NCBI GenBank assembly: GCA_024138015.1
Contig: JAMXBB010000006.1
Location: forward strand, 77,745,057-77,809,056
From: Lumnitzera littorea
Taxonomy: Eukaryota; Streptophyta; Magnoliopsida; Myrtales; Combretaceae
Length of the DNA: 64,000 nt
Direction: 5' to 3'
The notes under the pieces were generated by a model. It ran no database searches. It was not told the origin of the DNA and was given only the letters and a program-made list of their open reading frames with translations. The position numbers and the translations under genes are program-made. Position 1 is the stretch's first letter, and each line of letters opens with the position of its first letter. Positions 12,551-25,460 of the stretch are shown here, piece after piece.

Positions 12551-13690
12551 TCTATTCGGACATTAGGCAGCCATGTATTTAAACCTTGACATTTAAAGCA
12601 CTTGATCTCACTTGTCTTCTTTCTTGAGCTCTAGCCCTTCCAAAACTTCCTTGGGATCTCCTTTTCCTTTGCATGGATAACTTGAGTAGGTCATGGTTCA
12701 GCAACTTTATACGGTTTTGATTGCATAAGTCTGGTCGGAACAGGTTGGCTAGTAGTAGGTCAACTGATAGGAACTCGAAATCTCCCTCTTTGGTGCCTTT
12801 CGATTTTATAGGTAGGTCGAATAGCTTCATCAAGTGATCCAATTTCCATAGTCTCTAGAATATCTCTAATCTTGTACTTCAACCCACTAATGAATTGAGA
12901 TATAGCTCGGTCTTTAGGCTTAACAACTTCATATCGAATCATCAACATTTGGAATTCCTTCACATATGCATCGACACTTGATCCCCCTTACCTCAATTCC
13001 TATAGCCTCTTGAATGTATCCTACAAATAGTAGCTTAAAACAAATCTTCTTCTCATGACTCACTTCATTTCATCCTAATTCTTAACTTCACGTTCTCCTT
13101 CTCTTCTTCGGGTGGCTTGTAAGTTCTTCTACCATAGGCGACATAGCTAGTAAACTTCAACACATCAATTCTGACCTTTGCATTATTAGGCACTTCACGG
13201 CATTCAAATTGCTTCTCCATTTTGTCTACCCAATCCAAGTAGTCCTTTACATCACCACTACTAGAAAATCTAAGGATACACATCCTCAACCTTTCTATTT
13301 TAGGAGCTTGGACATTCCTTTCCTCTAGTTCATAATACTCCTCTTCATCACCTTCTTCCTCTTTTTCTTCAATCTCATCTAGTGCTAGTCTGTGCTTAGC
13401 AACTTTGTTTGCTCCTCCAACTTAAGGTGGTTGAATTGGGATATTCATTCGGCTATACTAACCATTGCCTCTCTCGGGCTGTTCATTGGCTTGTTCTTTG
13501 TAGGGACTATTTTTGGCTCACTGTCTATCTTCATTTATGGCAATCACTAGACTAGCCACCAAGTCAGTAAGTCTATCCAATAGGTCATCCGTAGACTGGG
13601 GTGTGGGACTTCCTTGTTGACCTTAGCCATTTCAATCGCTACCCTCTTGGTTACCTAGAGTTCCTTAGACACCAGAATCAAACATTGTCG
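12551..13690 (-). pseudogene. Chromovirus gag remnant
   Basis: The minus-strand reading begins near 13,688 (MFDSG...). An acidic, glutamate-rich stretch at about 13,320-13,385 is followed by the retrotransposon gag core: MRMCILRFSSSGDVKDYLDW with VDKMEKQFECREVPNNAKVR (13,180-13,289), then KEFQMLMIRYEVVKPKDRAI and ISQFISGLKYKIRDILETME (12,830-12,960). A decayed CCHC zinc knuckle (IKCFKCQGLNTWLPNVRIE, about 12,552-12,606) has kept the first two cysteines but lost the histidine and last cysteine. Gag forms the particle that packages element RNA. The reading frame stops at the GTTAT duplication and resumes at 8,785 as protease-pol. Several stops and frameshifts make it inactive. Confidence 0.8.
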
Positions 13691-13980
13691 ACTATTTCAA
13701 GAGATTAATAGTTGAAAATACCACTCAAAGTTCTCTCCATGAACAATAACAACAGAACAACACTTTTCACTTATACCGCTATGACAACTACACTCGATAA
13801 AGAAGTAGACACTTACATTCTATTTTGTGTGCAAGAAGTAGTGGAAAACCAAGCACAAAATTCTTCAACACTAAATACTCTCCAAACAATTGCAACAACA
13901 ACAGTTTCCTCAACAAACTGAAACAAGTTGTTTAGGTACAAAGTGACAGAAACTTGCTCAAATATAGCTAAGCACAAGTA
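13691..13980 (-). other. Leader between chromovirus 5' LTR and gag
   Basis: About 290 bp without coding features. A primer-binding site should lie at the upper edge next to 13,981, but no clear match to the tRNA-Met 3' end (TGGTATCAGAGC) is visible, so it is either decayed or for another tRNA. Confidence 0.45.
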
Positions 13981-14897
13981 TGTGGGTAAACATATGAACC
14001 GTGATATCATACGTAACCAAGGAGTAGGTTTGAACCTCAAGATGGTCCGAAGGATAAATGATGGTTGAAGGTTAAGTAGCGGTTCTTATGCACCGATGGT
14101 AGATATGATGCACCAATGCCTCACATGAGCTCAAGTTGCACTTGATATTAAGTACAAGTGTGGTCAAAGTTCACTTGCCACTAATCCATACTCAATGGGC
14201 TAGATAAGAGTATTCAAGAGTAAGTAAGGACACTTAGCTTACGAAGGAAGAATATACCTGAATATCTCGGATTAATTGTTGCGTCTATTACAATTTTACA
14301 AGTATTTATATGACCCAATTAGGGTAAGTCCTAGGCTAGTATAAATTATAAAAAGATTCCTACTGGAAAAGGAATAATTTATAAGGGTAGAGTTGTAATC
14401 AGACAAAAAGAGGAATATTTGGTAAGAAAGGACATTACAGTAGCTAGAAAAATAAGGCACATCTTAGCTCATTTTATGGTCCTAATAATGTAGTTTGTCG
14501 AGTAGAGCATGTTTTGAACAGATCAGGTTGGGGTCGATAGCTTGACAGCTTGGATGTTCTGGATTAAGGAAAGGCTGGTTCAAGAGGTAGTCCATTGTTA
14601 GGTCAACCTCAACTAGTTGGCTCGAGATTGGGGTTGGTTTGGCCTTGGCTATGTATCAAGTTGGCAGTATGCAGGTTTAATGCGTAGCTTTAGATTGATG
14701 TATTATGGAAAGGTTAACTTAGTAATAGGTTGGTCACCTCAATAGTCTCTTAGATGAAGTGGAAAGCAAAGTAACTTGGTAGGTCGGACTGGAGAATGCA
14801 TTGCTCTTCAAAGTTTAACTCCCCTCGAGCAGCTTGGTGAACCATATAAGTGAGTCCTTGAGCTTAAGAGCGTGTGATTAGTTCGCGATCCCTATCA
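13981..14897 (-). repeat. 5' LTR of the chromovirus
   Basis: The 917-bp partner of 4,635-5,503, in the same order and orientation. On the minus strand it starts TGATAGGGATCGCGAAC and ends GTTTACCCACA. It contains a segment around 14,085-14,130 absent from the 3' copy, and small indels elsewhere. It should hold the element promoter, but I cannot point to a TATA box with confidence. Confidence 0.8.
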
Positions 14898-15440
14898 GAG
14901 ATAGTATGAGTATAGAATGAGAATGGAAGAAGAATACTCGTGTTATTTAAATTCAAGCCCACTACAGATGGGGACCACGACTATGGAGTGTGGCCGTGCT
15001 CCTTCCTTTCGTGTCAAATTGAACATTATGTGTACATAGCCAAGTACTATGGGTGTGGTCCAAGTCATGTTCTCTTCACCCTTAATTTCTTCACTTCCTT
15101 TGGAAAATAATTTCGAGAGGATTACGGCCAAAGTCTATGCTTTTCATAAGACTTAACATTCATGCCATGTTATTTCCTTCGACTCGATTCCTAAAATTAC
15201 TGGAAAAACTAAAAATTAGTATCAAATAAAGCACAAAAGTTTAAGCAAATAATAGTCTAATTTGGATGACAAATTCATTGACTAATATTGCTTAACCAAA
15301 TTCAAATACAAATTGTAATGAAAAGATGTTTTATTTGGATATAAACTAACTCAAAATTAAATACTTGAACTAACTTATTGCAAAATAAACGACATAAACT
15401 AAAATACTGAAAATAAAAATTGATCAAACTTGGGCAAACT
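14898..15440 (-). other. Interior of Athila-like element after gag
   Basis: AT-rich sequence between the gag remnant and the chromovirus insertion. One stop-free run of 62 codons (14,943-15,131) matches no family I know. Imperfect alternating phrases such as GCACGGCCACACTCC and ATAGTCGTGG resemble the cytosine-rich post-gag sequence of some non-autonomous Athila/Tat derivatives. No protease or reverse transcriptase motif is visible where pol should begin. Confidence 0.4.
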
Positions 15441-16310
15441 TCCGAGGAGCGCTTTTGTTTTATGTTGTTAGCTCGAGGGTTGACATTTCTTTCCTCAGTT
15501 TGCTTTTCGAACCCCTTGGTTCAGGATTTAGTTTGGTATTTCTAAGCAAACTTCCTTGTGGCCTTTCAGTGTTTGATCTCACCAATTAGCCCAATTGATT
15601 CTACAAATTCTCTAATGATGCTCCTATGTTTCTTAATGTGGCTTCATTGGCTTAGAATCTCACGTTAGAATTTTAGATGAATTGATTCAACAACTCCTCA
15701 ACATTAGGGGACCTATTACATTGGCAAGAAAAATTGAGATGATTTTTCCAACTTAGGTTATAAGTGTTACTAAAAGAATTATTTACAAAATGGTTAGCGA
15801 CAAAATTATTATCTTTAGCCATTAAAACTTCATCCTACATTAACTTAACGAGTTTCATTAATCTGTCAATCTTTTACTTAAATTTTCAACCTAAGCAATT
15901 AACATAGTTATAGAATCAACTTCATATTTTCCATACAATTTTACTTTTGCTATTACATTATCTTATTATGAGTTATTCATTGACATGCCTTCGATCAACT
16001 TTGGGGCCTCATTTGGTGTCTTAGCACTTAAAGTGCCTCTAGCTACGTCATTGATGGTTTGATGCGTAGAATAATTAAGTCTATTATAAAATATTTAGAT
16101 TTGCAACCACTGAGGTAATCTATGATGTGGATACCTTCTCAACAATTCCTTAAATCTCTCCTAAGTATTATAAAGAGTCTCTTCATCAAATTAAACAAAA
16201 GCATAAATTTTATTTCTAATTTTCGCCATCTTAACTAATGGGGAATATTTTCCTAAAAATTTTTCTACTCAAGATTTTTATTGTAAACCAAGTAAATTTT
16301 TAGAAAGGAT
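15440..16310 (-). pseudogene. Athila/Tat-type gag remnant
   Basis: The minus strand encodes the characteristic gag of Athila/Tat retrotransposons. Blocks in order, with stops marked as X, are KYSPLVKMAKIRNKIYAF, DEETLYNTXERFKELLRRYP, HHRLPQWLQIXIFYNRLNYS, TINDVARGTLSAKTPNEAPK (about 15,990-16,240), then the distal ANHFVNNSFSNTYNLSWKNH, NEATLRNIGASLENL and RPQGSLLRNTKLNPEPRGSK (about 15,465-15,830). The stops inside ERF and QIF blocks are TGG-to-TAG and CAA-to-TAA changes. Upstream a weakly matching KFTWFTIKIL segment reaches about 16,300, where the Tekay-like LTR begins. The element's 5' LTR is not visible, so its upstream part was probably lost. It pairs with the env-position ORF at 3,640-4,540 as the other surviving half. 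Confidence 0.75.
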
Positions 16311-16365
16311 CTTAACTCGAACCTAAGGGCTAGATACTTCCTTGACTCAATAAGACCAAATAAAT

Positions 16366-19300
16366 TAAAAATTTATTAAATTATGATTCTAAATTCAAGG
16401 CAAACGAGAAAAACCTCAATATAATATTTGAAACCCTAATCGTATACAAAAACCCTAAACACCAAGTATGCATTAATATAAGAAATTGAACTTGAACCTA
16501 ATAAAAACTCTAAATCATAAACCTTAACCTTATAAAAATCCAAAATTTACCCTAATATTGAGTAAGCCCTAGTATGATGAAATTACAGCTTAATACGCGT
16601 AATTTTGTAAAATTGTTAATGAATGATTAAAAATAATTTTAAATAATTATAATAATTAACTTTAACAAGTTAAATTAGTAAATTAATAAAGTACAAATAG
16701 GAACCTAAAATTCCTATATGTGGCATCTAGTACATGTACAAGTATATATTAATTTAAATTATTTAATTCCCTCTTTTGATAACGTATAATATCACCATTA
16801 TTAGTAGTATTATTATCATTAATAATATCATCATTATAAACCCCATGAAATCTCGATAACCTAAAAGCGAAATCGAACGAAGGAGTCCTTAGATAGTCTC
16901 TAGAACTACCCCAAACATGAGTAAGTCCTAGAAACCTAACTAAATGAGTAAGAACCCTAATACTTGAAAAACCTAGATTGTCCTTAAAACCCTAAAATAA
17001 CCATCTAACCCCAATTAAGTGATCAAATACCTTATTTTCACTAATAAATACTAATAGTAAGGTTGAATCGATCAATACAAGCGACCAGTAGTACTAAGCG
17101 ATTCAAACCCTAACTTTCGAGCTTGTACACGGATCAAATTACCATAAACAAGCACCAAACCCTAAGGGAACCCTAAGTACACATGTAGGGCATTTAGAAT
17201 ATCTAAATTGTAGTGTCAAAGTCTAACTAAACCCTAAACACATCTTAATTGCACCTAATTAGCCTAATCATGCCTAATCACCACTAATTACCCTAATCAA
17301 ACCCTAATCCTTAACCAACTCCATTACATCTTGATTAGCTACAAGTCAAACATGATTAATGATTAAAAGACAAACTCTTATCCCTTCTTAAAATATCTTG
17401 TACTCTTAGGAGATAAGATCATATCCAAATTGGCAAGAGGCACACGAAGTACATGGTCCCTATTTGGTACTTGTCCTTATTTTCACAAATTACTCACCAC
17501 TTGTTCTCCCACCTCTCCTCACTTCCACGACCTGCTATCTCCTTCCCCTTCCCTCATTTTCCATTTTCTCAAACCCTAAAACACATCTAAAAACTCCTTT
17601 AAACTTCCTCTCAAGGATCAAGCCTAAACTCCTTCTTCTTCCTCTTTTTGGCCACTACTAACCACCTTAGTGCTAACCCCAATAACTTCACCACTATTAC
17701 TTCAAATCACTCCAAACCAAATCTCACGCCTCACACACACATTCCCCTCATTTTTTGACATACTCACACCCCCTTACACACACCAAGGCTCATGATACAC
17801 AACCGCAAAGGGAGGCCTTCTACACTTTGCTACGGTAAGAACTTGGGTTAGGTTTTTCCTTAGATTTCTTACAAATTAACGATAGATACTAATATTTTCT
17901 TTCTCAAAACTTATTTTATAGCAGCTCCATAGAAGTTCTAATGTATTTCAAGAAGTTCCACAAAGGTAAGTACAAGAAAAATCACCTTTAGTAGAAGTTC
18001 TAACACAAATAGGCTAAGTTATGTAGAGTAGTATAATTATTAGTAGAGAATCTTCAAGTAGGTTGATGAGATTCTTATTTTCCATGCATGCTGCCCCATA
18101 TATATTCTCCTACAACACTTCCACACACTTTTATGAAGGGATTATGGTTTTGGATTAGTAGAAACATAGGTTACATAAGCCAAAACACTATAAAAATCAA
18201 GTTTTGCATGAAAATGAAGGTTTTGACCCTAAAAACCACTCTTGGCTGCCACTTTCTTTGACACACCAGATCTAGAACTTTTTGTTTAATAACTTAATGA
18301 TGTGTTTATTTAGTGTTAAGTATGGTTTAGGACTTGATTAATCAAGTTAAGTAAGCCAAAGTTTGGTTTAAGGCCCTAAACTAGCTTAGTTAATAATTAT
18401 AGGCTTAAGAATGGTGTTAATAACCCAAAGAACCATAATGGGAAAATTTGTAACCACATTAAAAATGGGCTAAACTTAAGTCAAATGTTGGGCTTAAGCC
18501 AAAAGAGACAAGTGGACTCGAGCCTAAAGCCCTAAATAGTGAACTAGACACAAAAAGCTCAAAAGAACCAATCTAAGAGGCTTAGGAAAAGTTATTTAGG
18601 AGGCCCACAAAACCCAAAGGCCCATCCAAGATACCCTTCATAGGCCCTTTGGTGAAGTAAAGTCCTAAACTTAGAAAAGAGGCCCATTTCGACATATAAG
18701 AGCACCATCAAGGCTCATTTAAAAATTTTAAAGTGTTGGCCAAAAAAAGCCTATTTAAAATACTTTAAAAAAAGCCCCAAAATTATTAAACATAAAGCCC
18801 AAAGTCAAAAACTAAGCCCAAGGCTTAAAACTAGGCCTAAATCCTAAAATAACCCAACTCACTATTTGTGCCCACGACCTTGTAGGGCCCAAACCGAAAA
18901 CTTACTTATTCATAAACTTAAAAATAACTTCATCAAATGAAAGAACATTCAAAAACGATGAAAACGACTATAAGATCACCAAAAACGGAGTTAAAACAAA
19001 GAAGATATGCCCAAATTACGGAAACAACAAACTCCAAGATAATGAGTGGTAAGCCTAGTTAATTAGTACAAATAGAATACTCAGAAAACTTAATTATTTT
19101 CTTTAGGGGACGAGAAGTTTGACTTAGACACCATAGAGTATTATTGGGACTGCTAAGCATCATGGCTGAGTAAGTATACTGCCCCCTACTTTACTTGTTT
19201 ATACTCGTAGTTAGTGGAATACTTAATTATATTTAATAATTGAAATGGTTGCATGTTAAGGCAAATGGGAAATTGTGTGTGTTTGATATGATTGACCTTG

Positions 19301-22300
19301 TTTACAAAAATATCTTAAGTTGATATGAATATTATATGCTTGCTGCATTAAAGCTTAAGGTCTTGGAGTATCTGTATATTATGATTGGTTACCCATGAAC
19401 CAAACTAATAAATATTTGACCCCTAATTAAGCCAAACATGCATCACATCTTATAACATGATAATATGGGCATTAGCATTATACAGTAGAACGGGGGATCA
19501 TGCCTAGAGGATTCATATTATATTTGGTGTGTTGAAAGTTGTTATCGTACGATGTATTTCATGCGATATGTTCTTGCCTCGACCTTTAGGAACTATTTAG
19601 TTCCAAGGAGTGTTGCTTTCTACTTAAGGCCATGCCGTGTCTACTGCTAAGGGTGATATTGATGACAAGAGACTTTAAATTGGACGTAAATGCCTAGATT
19701 CTGATGTGCCCAAATACTTCCTAACCCAAGCAATGGTGGGCATCAAAACCATGCTTTATACACTTACCGATAGACTATATATACTATTGCATTGCATATG
19801 TTTGACCATGCATTCATACGCTTGTTAAAGAACTTGATTGATATTGCTTATTGTAAAGTAGGTAAGTTACTCACTATGCGGTTGAGCTTACCTTCCTATA
19901 GTTTATTGTTGCAGTAGGAATTGTGGCTGCAGCCGGGCTACAAGATGCTTGAGGTCAGTAGCACCAGCTTGGGATTGGGATGTGAAGGAGTTGAGAGCTC
20001 AAGCAAACCATTCAATTATATATATGTGGATTCTATTTAATTTTCAATTATTAAGTATCTTTAGTTTATTGAGTAACATAGACTATATATGGTGATTTAT
20101 CATGGTACTGTATGACTAATTTACAGGAAACTTGATATTCTTGCTTATTTATGTTTTGTTAGTGATCATTTAGATAGCTTAACTTTAATTTATATGCTCT
20201 GCTATTACTAAATGCTAGTTACTAAGAGAATGTTGTAGTTGTGAATGCCTTGTGTAGTGCGCCAAAGGCCCCTAATCAAGGATAGTGCTTGATCTTGGAT
20301 CTTCATGTATTACATGGCGATACCACCACAGCTGGAAACCCCCCACCTCCCCCACCCACCCCCGAGTTGTGACAATCATCATTATTATTTATTGAAATAT
20401 TTTAAAACCCTTATCCCTTCATTTCCCTATTATATTTTTTTCCTCGTATTCTGCACACAAACCCTACATTCCAACATTTCCTCTCTCTCTCCCTCACATG
20501 AACTACCCCATTCCCTAAACTCTCTCTCTTTCAAATTTCATTCACATTATACTTCACTTTCATCCTCCCTTCTTTACATACAACCTATATACTATCACAC
20601 CCTAATTTACAAGGATATCTCCTTAGGACATCAAGGAGATAAGAAGAATACTCAAGCTTCAAGATGCCCATGAGTAACTTGCACCTTTGTTTTGTTATTT
20701 TAATTATTACTCTTTTGTTTTTCCTTGCAATATTCATGTAATATTGCCTTGTATTGTAACAGGATTTCTTTTATGTATTTTGTTGGTAAAAATTTGTTTT
20801 GTTTTATTTTTATTGTAAAAACAAGTCAAAAATGACATGCCATGTAATGTTTTCTATTTACATTGAAGATGTAAATTCTTTCTTCTATTTTTCGTTTTTC
20901 TTTTTAAATATACAATACATTATATACACAAAGGTATATATATATATATATGTACCATGAAAATAATGTGTTAATATAGGTATACTATAAAAATCGTACC
21001 TACTTTAGTATTTTTGTAAATATATACAAAAACAGTAAAAATGTACATATATACATATAAGATGAAAGAATATTACATACATACATTACATGTACACGTC
21101 CATGTATTTATATACATATAACTTTTATTTAATTTCAGTTCTTAAGAAAATATAATTTGTATAGTGTATATTTTTAGGTATATAAATATACCTTAAGATA
21201 TATATATATATATATATATATATGTAAAATTTAATAATTAGAAACATGTCTATTATGAAATAAGGATACATATATAATTCTATCTTCATTTTTTTGAGTT
21301 GGGAATACCAATATACTAAAAATATTGTATTTATGCAAATAATATTATATTTTGAATATAGGTACATATGTTGTGTTATTTATCCAAAATATATGAAAAT
21401 TGCATATACCTTCATGTGCTGACGTGACCTACAATAGGGGGTTGTTTCATTATTTTCACGTAATATTTTGTTATTTAATCAATTACGTATATTACATATA
21501 TATATTTATATATAGTAACATAATAAGTAGTAAAGATAGCAAAACCAACAAAATAGGAAAAAAAAAAAACGAGAAGCCCAAATTTTTACTAGGTCAACCC
21601 CTAGAAGAATTTGACTCCAAAGGAAAAAGTGTGGAAAAATCCTTATTTAATCAAATTAAGAGTGAAAAATAGAAAATTAAGATAAGCCTATCACTTATAA
21701 AATTGGGAATCGTAAGAGAAAGGCCCAATCTAGGTTAATAACTAATATCTAGGCCCAAAAGTGGAACAACCAGCAACTATAATAATTTATAAAATTATTT
21801 GGGCCTAAACATAATTTTAGGAAGCCCGTTAGTCATCAAGTTATGCCCAACTAATGAGTTAAGTCCCCAAAGGAACACATACAAAAAAAAAAAAAAATAG
21901 TAGATAGGCCCAATAGGAATATAATAGATAAAAGTTGGGCCCATGTAATTTTAAGCACACTAATGAAATTTAAGTAAAGCTAGATTCATAAAATTGTTAA
22001 GAAAAGCCCATAAAAACACTTAAAGGGTAATTAGGTCCAAAAAAATAAAAATAAAATTCGTAACTTATCAATCCCATAATAGAAAATGCAAGTCCCCACT
22101 TCCAAAACAAATCAAAATGATAAAAAATGATTATAAGATCATAAAAATTGGATTCAAAATGAAAAAATTACATGTGATTAAAGAAAAATCTTGAACCAAG
22201 AAATTTAAGATGATAGGAGATTATATAGACTTTTAAGTAGATATTTAGACAGTATAATTCCCTCACTTAGATACTTATTTCCTTTTTATATTCCTTAATT

Positions 22301-23770
22301 ATCAAGTGATCTCGACTAGGATATTGATCTCTCAATAGATTACTATAGTCCCTCACTATCATTATGGTCGAGTAAGTGTTCTCGATGATTCTATGCTTGT
22401 ATGTAATTGTAAATATTGGCATTTAAATATTACTAATAAATTGATTGATGTTTAAGGTTCGGGTTCATCATGTAACTGTTATCGATTGTTTGTTATGTGA
22501 AAATACCTTAAATTGTGATAATGAATTGGTTACTACATTATAAATAACTATTAGAGATTTGGTTGTTCATGATACTAATTGGCTACCTAATAACTGGACA
22601 TATGCTTGGCTTAATTAACTAAATCGATTGTTTGTTATGTGAAAATACCTTAAATTGTGATAATGAATTGGTTACTGCATTATAAATAACTATTGGAAAT
22701 TTGGTTGTTCATGATACTAATTAGCTACCTAATAACTAGACATATACTTGGCTTAATTAACTAAATGGATCATGCATGTGCATTGCATTATTATTGTTTT
22801 AGCTATCACATCATACGAAGGTAGTGAGAAGCCATGCAATGGTTGTTTATATAAATGAAGTTAAAGTGTTTGATATGGTGTACTCGTACAATATAACTTT
22901 ACCTTGGCCAATAAGCTTATTAGCTATTGGAGGCACAAACCATTTGACTAAGATTCGAGTCAAGGGGCCTCCATTAGGGGTAAGTGTGGACTACAAGGGC
23001 TTACTCACAACTATACTTATAACTTACTTTTAGTGAAATGGAATTTGATAAAACTATTTTTCTCATAATACAAAACATACAGTTTTGCAATTTGTGTAAG
23101 TTTAGGTATGGTATCTGGATTTGATTGGTGTCGTGTATTGTTTAACCCTGATTTTAGAGGCGTTAAATCTGAGTTGTATATTGTACTTGGTCAACTATAT
23201 GTGCCTCTATGGTACTTTGCTTGTTTATGCATTTATACGCCTATAATTAATTGTTTAATAATCTGTTTACTAGTATGGTTGAAGGATATCTTTTTAAGCT
23301 TTACAGCTTATACCTTAATAGACATTTGTTGTAAAAGAAACTTTTCACTACTCTGGGCTAAGGCATGCCCAAGGTTAGTTTGGAGTTTTTAGGAAAAGTG
23401 TGTGGAAGAAGAGAGCCTGAGAGAACATGAATATTTAGTTAGACTTTCAATTTATATTCTGATATTCATTTTGCATTTTGATATTTAGTAGCCAAGTAGG
23501 ACTACTATTTTGATTAATTGTAATTAAACTACTATTATTCTAAGGACTTGGAGTCCCGTATCCTTTTAATTATTAGAATTATATATGAAGATTTATATTA
23601 TAATATTTACTATGATATAATCTTCACCTATATAATTCTGAGATAACTAGTTGGTATAATAGCCTTGTATATCATATAAAAGGTTATCGAATGGCAAGGA
23701 AGCCAATCTACAGTCTTTATACAGTATATGGCGACTTATTATGGCTAAGCTACCCCTTAGGTTATGATAG
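16366..23770 (+). repeat. Long 5' LTR (copy D1) interrupted by a solo LTR
   Basis: About 3.87 kb after removing the insertion at 16,835-20,374. It aligns in order with 45,804-52,906: shared blocks are the AATACGCGTAATTTTGTAAA region (16,594) against AATATGCGTAATCGCATAAA (46,003), the AT-microsatellite zone, the conserved motif near 22,112, and CCCTTAGGTTAT at the right edge (23,753). Unlike the solo copies it is followed by a primer site. A direct duplication of about 125 bp occurs inside it (around 22,495-22,625 and 22,624-22,760). The left edge is set by alignment to the other copy and is uncertain by tens of bases. An AT dinucleotide run lies at 21,198-21,223. Confidence 0.55.
16835..20374 (+). 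mobile_element. Solo long LTR, copy C2, probable TSD ATCAT
   Basis: A 3,540-bp block with edges TATAAACCCC...CGAGTTGTGACA, bounded by ATCAT at 16,830-16,834 and 20,375-20,379. The duplication lies in a low-complexity ATC/ATT stretch and is therefore weaker evidence than in the other copies. It shares with C1 the landmark order: leader-like pyrimidine-rich region (17,480-17,770), GGCCCA-rich segment (18,480-18,900), conserved motif at about 18,951, and a GAGTAAGTAT block (19,168). The terminal TA instead of TG/CA is a decayed end. Scattered AACCCTAA words occur at 17,100-17,310. No gag-pol inside. Confidence 0.68.
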
Positions 23771-23777
23771 GTAAATG

Positions 23778-23789
23778 TTGTATCAAAGC
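23778..23789 (+). other. Primer-binding site, initiator tRNA-Met type
   Basis: TTGTATCAAAGC matches the standard plant TGGTATCAGAGC at 10 of 12 positions and is followed by ATGGTC, as in many gypsy elements. It lies just after the LTR edge and fixes the plus orientation of this element and, by homology, of the whole long-LTR family in the window. Confidence 0.6.
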
Positions 23790-25460
23790 ATGGTCTTAAA
23801 TAGGATAAATAAAACTTGACCTGAGATACTAGAATAACCCACTTAATAAGGTTGAGAAGGGTAAAACCCAGATAAGAACTTAAGCTTTAAGACTTAATTA
23901 AGAAATCCTACATTAACACAACATTAAAATGATTAAGTGTCTTGTTGATTTAGCTATCTAATATTGAGATACATACTGAGTAGGTCCTTATCCATCTCTA
24001 TATTGTTGAGACCCTGTTTGAGTACAGGTGCTACATACGGATCTTGTGTGAGGACATAGCTTTGGTAGGTAGGCCACGCACTCTAGATGATTTTTTATTA
24101 CTTAAAGAGTTGGCCTCAGCACCCACTGGTAGGAAGGGAGGCTTATCTTAGTAGTCCATAACCCAGTAGCAATTCTGACAAATGTGGAGATGATCTACAT
24201 ACTATAGAGAGATGAGAATGTTTGTCATGCACATGAGTTAGTCTTCCTTATCCATGTTAAGCTCCAACCTAAGCTACCCACCTTCACCCATTAGCGATTA
24301 GTTGAACATGGGATGGCCTTAGCTATAGAACTATTGTATTGATCACAGTTGGATTATTGCCTAAGATAATGCTTAAGCCATGGTTGATTTTGGGGCTAGC
24401 ATCATCCTTTAGGGATAGAGGCCAAAGGACCTAGATTGAGTGCTAGAGCTAAGGAGATAGATATGCTATTTAATGCCCTTGTGCTTGATGCTAATCCTAG
24501 TTAGGAGATACCCCCAATCGAAGACTTTGAGTACTACTAAGTCAATCCTAAACTTCACATGATAATGCTAGTTGGAGGTGACCCCACTGCTAGGTGGACC
24601 ATCAATCCAGACCTACTGGATTATTAGTTACCTAAGTACTGGTTTTAGTAGCTCCCTAATGAGGAGTAAGGTTCACACTATAGTGTTAGTTCTTCCCATT
24701 TTGTTCCAAGATTCAGATCTCAAGATGATTCAAGGTAGGACCGTTTTCTCATCCTTAGTAGATACTATGGATATGTATATATATATATATATTTTGCAGG
24801 CTACTTTCTAGAGATGCTGAGGTATACACCAAGGTGATCGCACATGTTCCTTCTTTTGTACTTTCTAAGGATCATGTGGGATCTTTTTGTACTCTAAGTG
24901 TTTTCCTTGTAGTGAGGTTTTGGTGTATTTTAAGAGCCTAACGTATTTTGATAGCTTCATTTGTAGTGAGAACTTATGTATTATAGGAAGCTCTATTGTA
25001 TTTCAAAACTTTATATATTGATCTGAATTGTACAATCATATAGATGACATGATGTATTTGAGGTACAGTACACTTACTAGAAGTGACCATCAATCAGATG
25101 TAATCTCATTTTCCTAAAATGAAATGGAAATTTATAACCTTATCTATTATCATTGTTACATGTGATTACGCTTATTTTCATTTTTGAGCTTGAAATTTTC
25201 AAGTCTATTAAATTACAACTTACCGTTTCTTCTTAGTGTTAGAAATGAAATTTCTTAGTCGAAACAAGTGTAAAGGGAGACCCCCAGTTAATTGGGCCCC
25301 ACTTGTTTATGAGTAAGGGTAAGATGTCCTATGAGACAGTACTTATGAAATTTAACTACACTTAATGCACAAAATGAATTGCTAAAGGCATAACTAGCTC
25401 AGAAGCATACTCTACCCATTTGGGCTCCACCTTCGATAGCTATTGAGGAGGTTCCTTTAC
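23790..25460 (+). other. Leader of the Tekay/Del-like element, unassigned
   Basis: About 1.7 kb between primer site and gag. This is longer than is usual for such a leader, so part of it may be another decayed insertion (24,000-24,760 has a slightly higher GC content). An AT dinucleotide run at 24,776-24,792 marks a possible junction. No protein family is recognisable in any frame. Confidence 0.35.

Larger units (their letters stand above)
4635..14897 (-). mobile_element. Ty3/gypsy chromovirus with both LTRs, split by a solo LTR
   Basis: A complete but decayed LTR retrotransposon on the minus strand: 5' LTR 13,981-14,897, leader, gag, protease, reverse transcriptase, RNase H, integrase, 3' LTR 4,635-5,503. 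Without the 3,760-bp inserted LTR plus its 5-bp duplication it would be about 6.5 kb. Pol wording such as IPRLDDMLNELNGA and GIGAVLMQESQPIAHFSEKL is typical of chromoviruses of the CRM/Reina type; lineage is judged from memory of the family style. The element lies between the gag and env-position remnants of an older Athila-like element. Its own target duplication is not clear (flanks gggca and gagat). Many stops make it non-coding now. Confidence 0.85.

Noticed and set aside
4630..14902. Target duplication of the chromovirus
   Set aside because: The five bases outside the LTRs (gggca and gagat) do not match, and shifting the edges gave no convincing pair.
16430..17310. Repeated AACCCTAA words, suggesting interstitial telomere sequence
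   Set aside because: The words are scattered and separated by unrelated bases, not in tandem, and occur within LTR sequence.
20305..20673. ORF of 122 codons
   Set aside because: It crosses the boundary between solo LTR C2 and the D1 LTR at 20,374 and is rich in low-complexity Pro/Ser/His, so it is a chance frame.
23778..23789. tRNA gene at the tRNA-like words
   Set aside because: Only the 12-base complement of the tRNA 3' end is present, as expected of a primer site; no cloverleaf can be drawn around it. The same applies at 53,115, 59,692 and 60,079.
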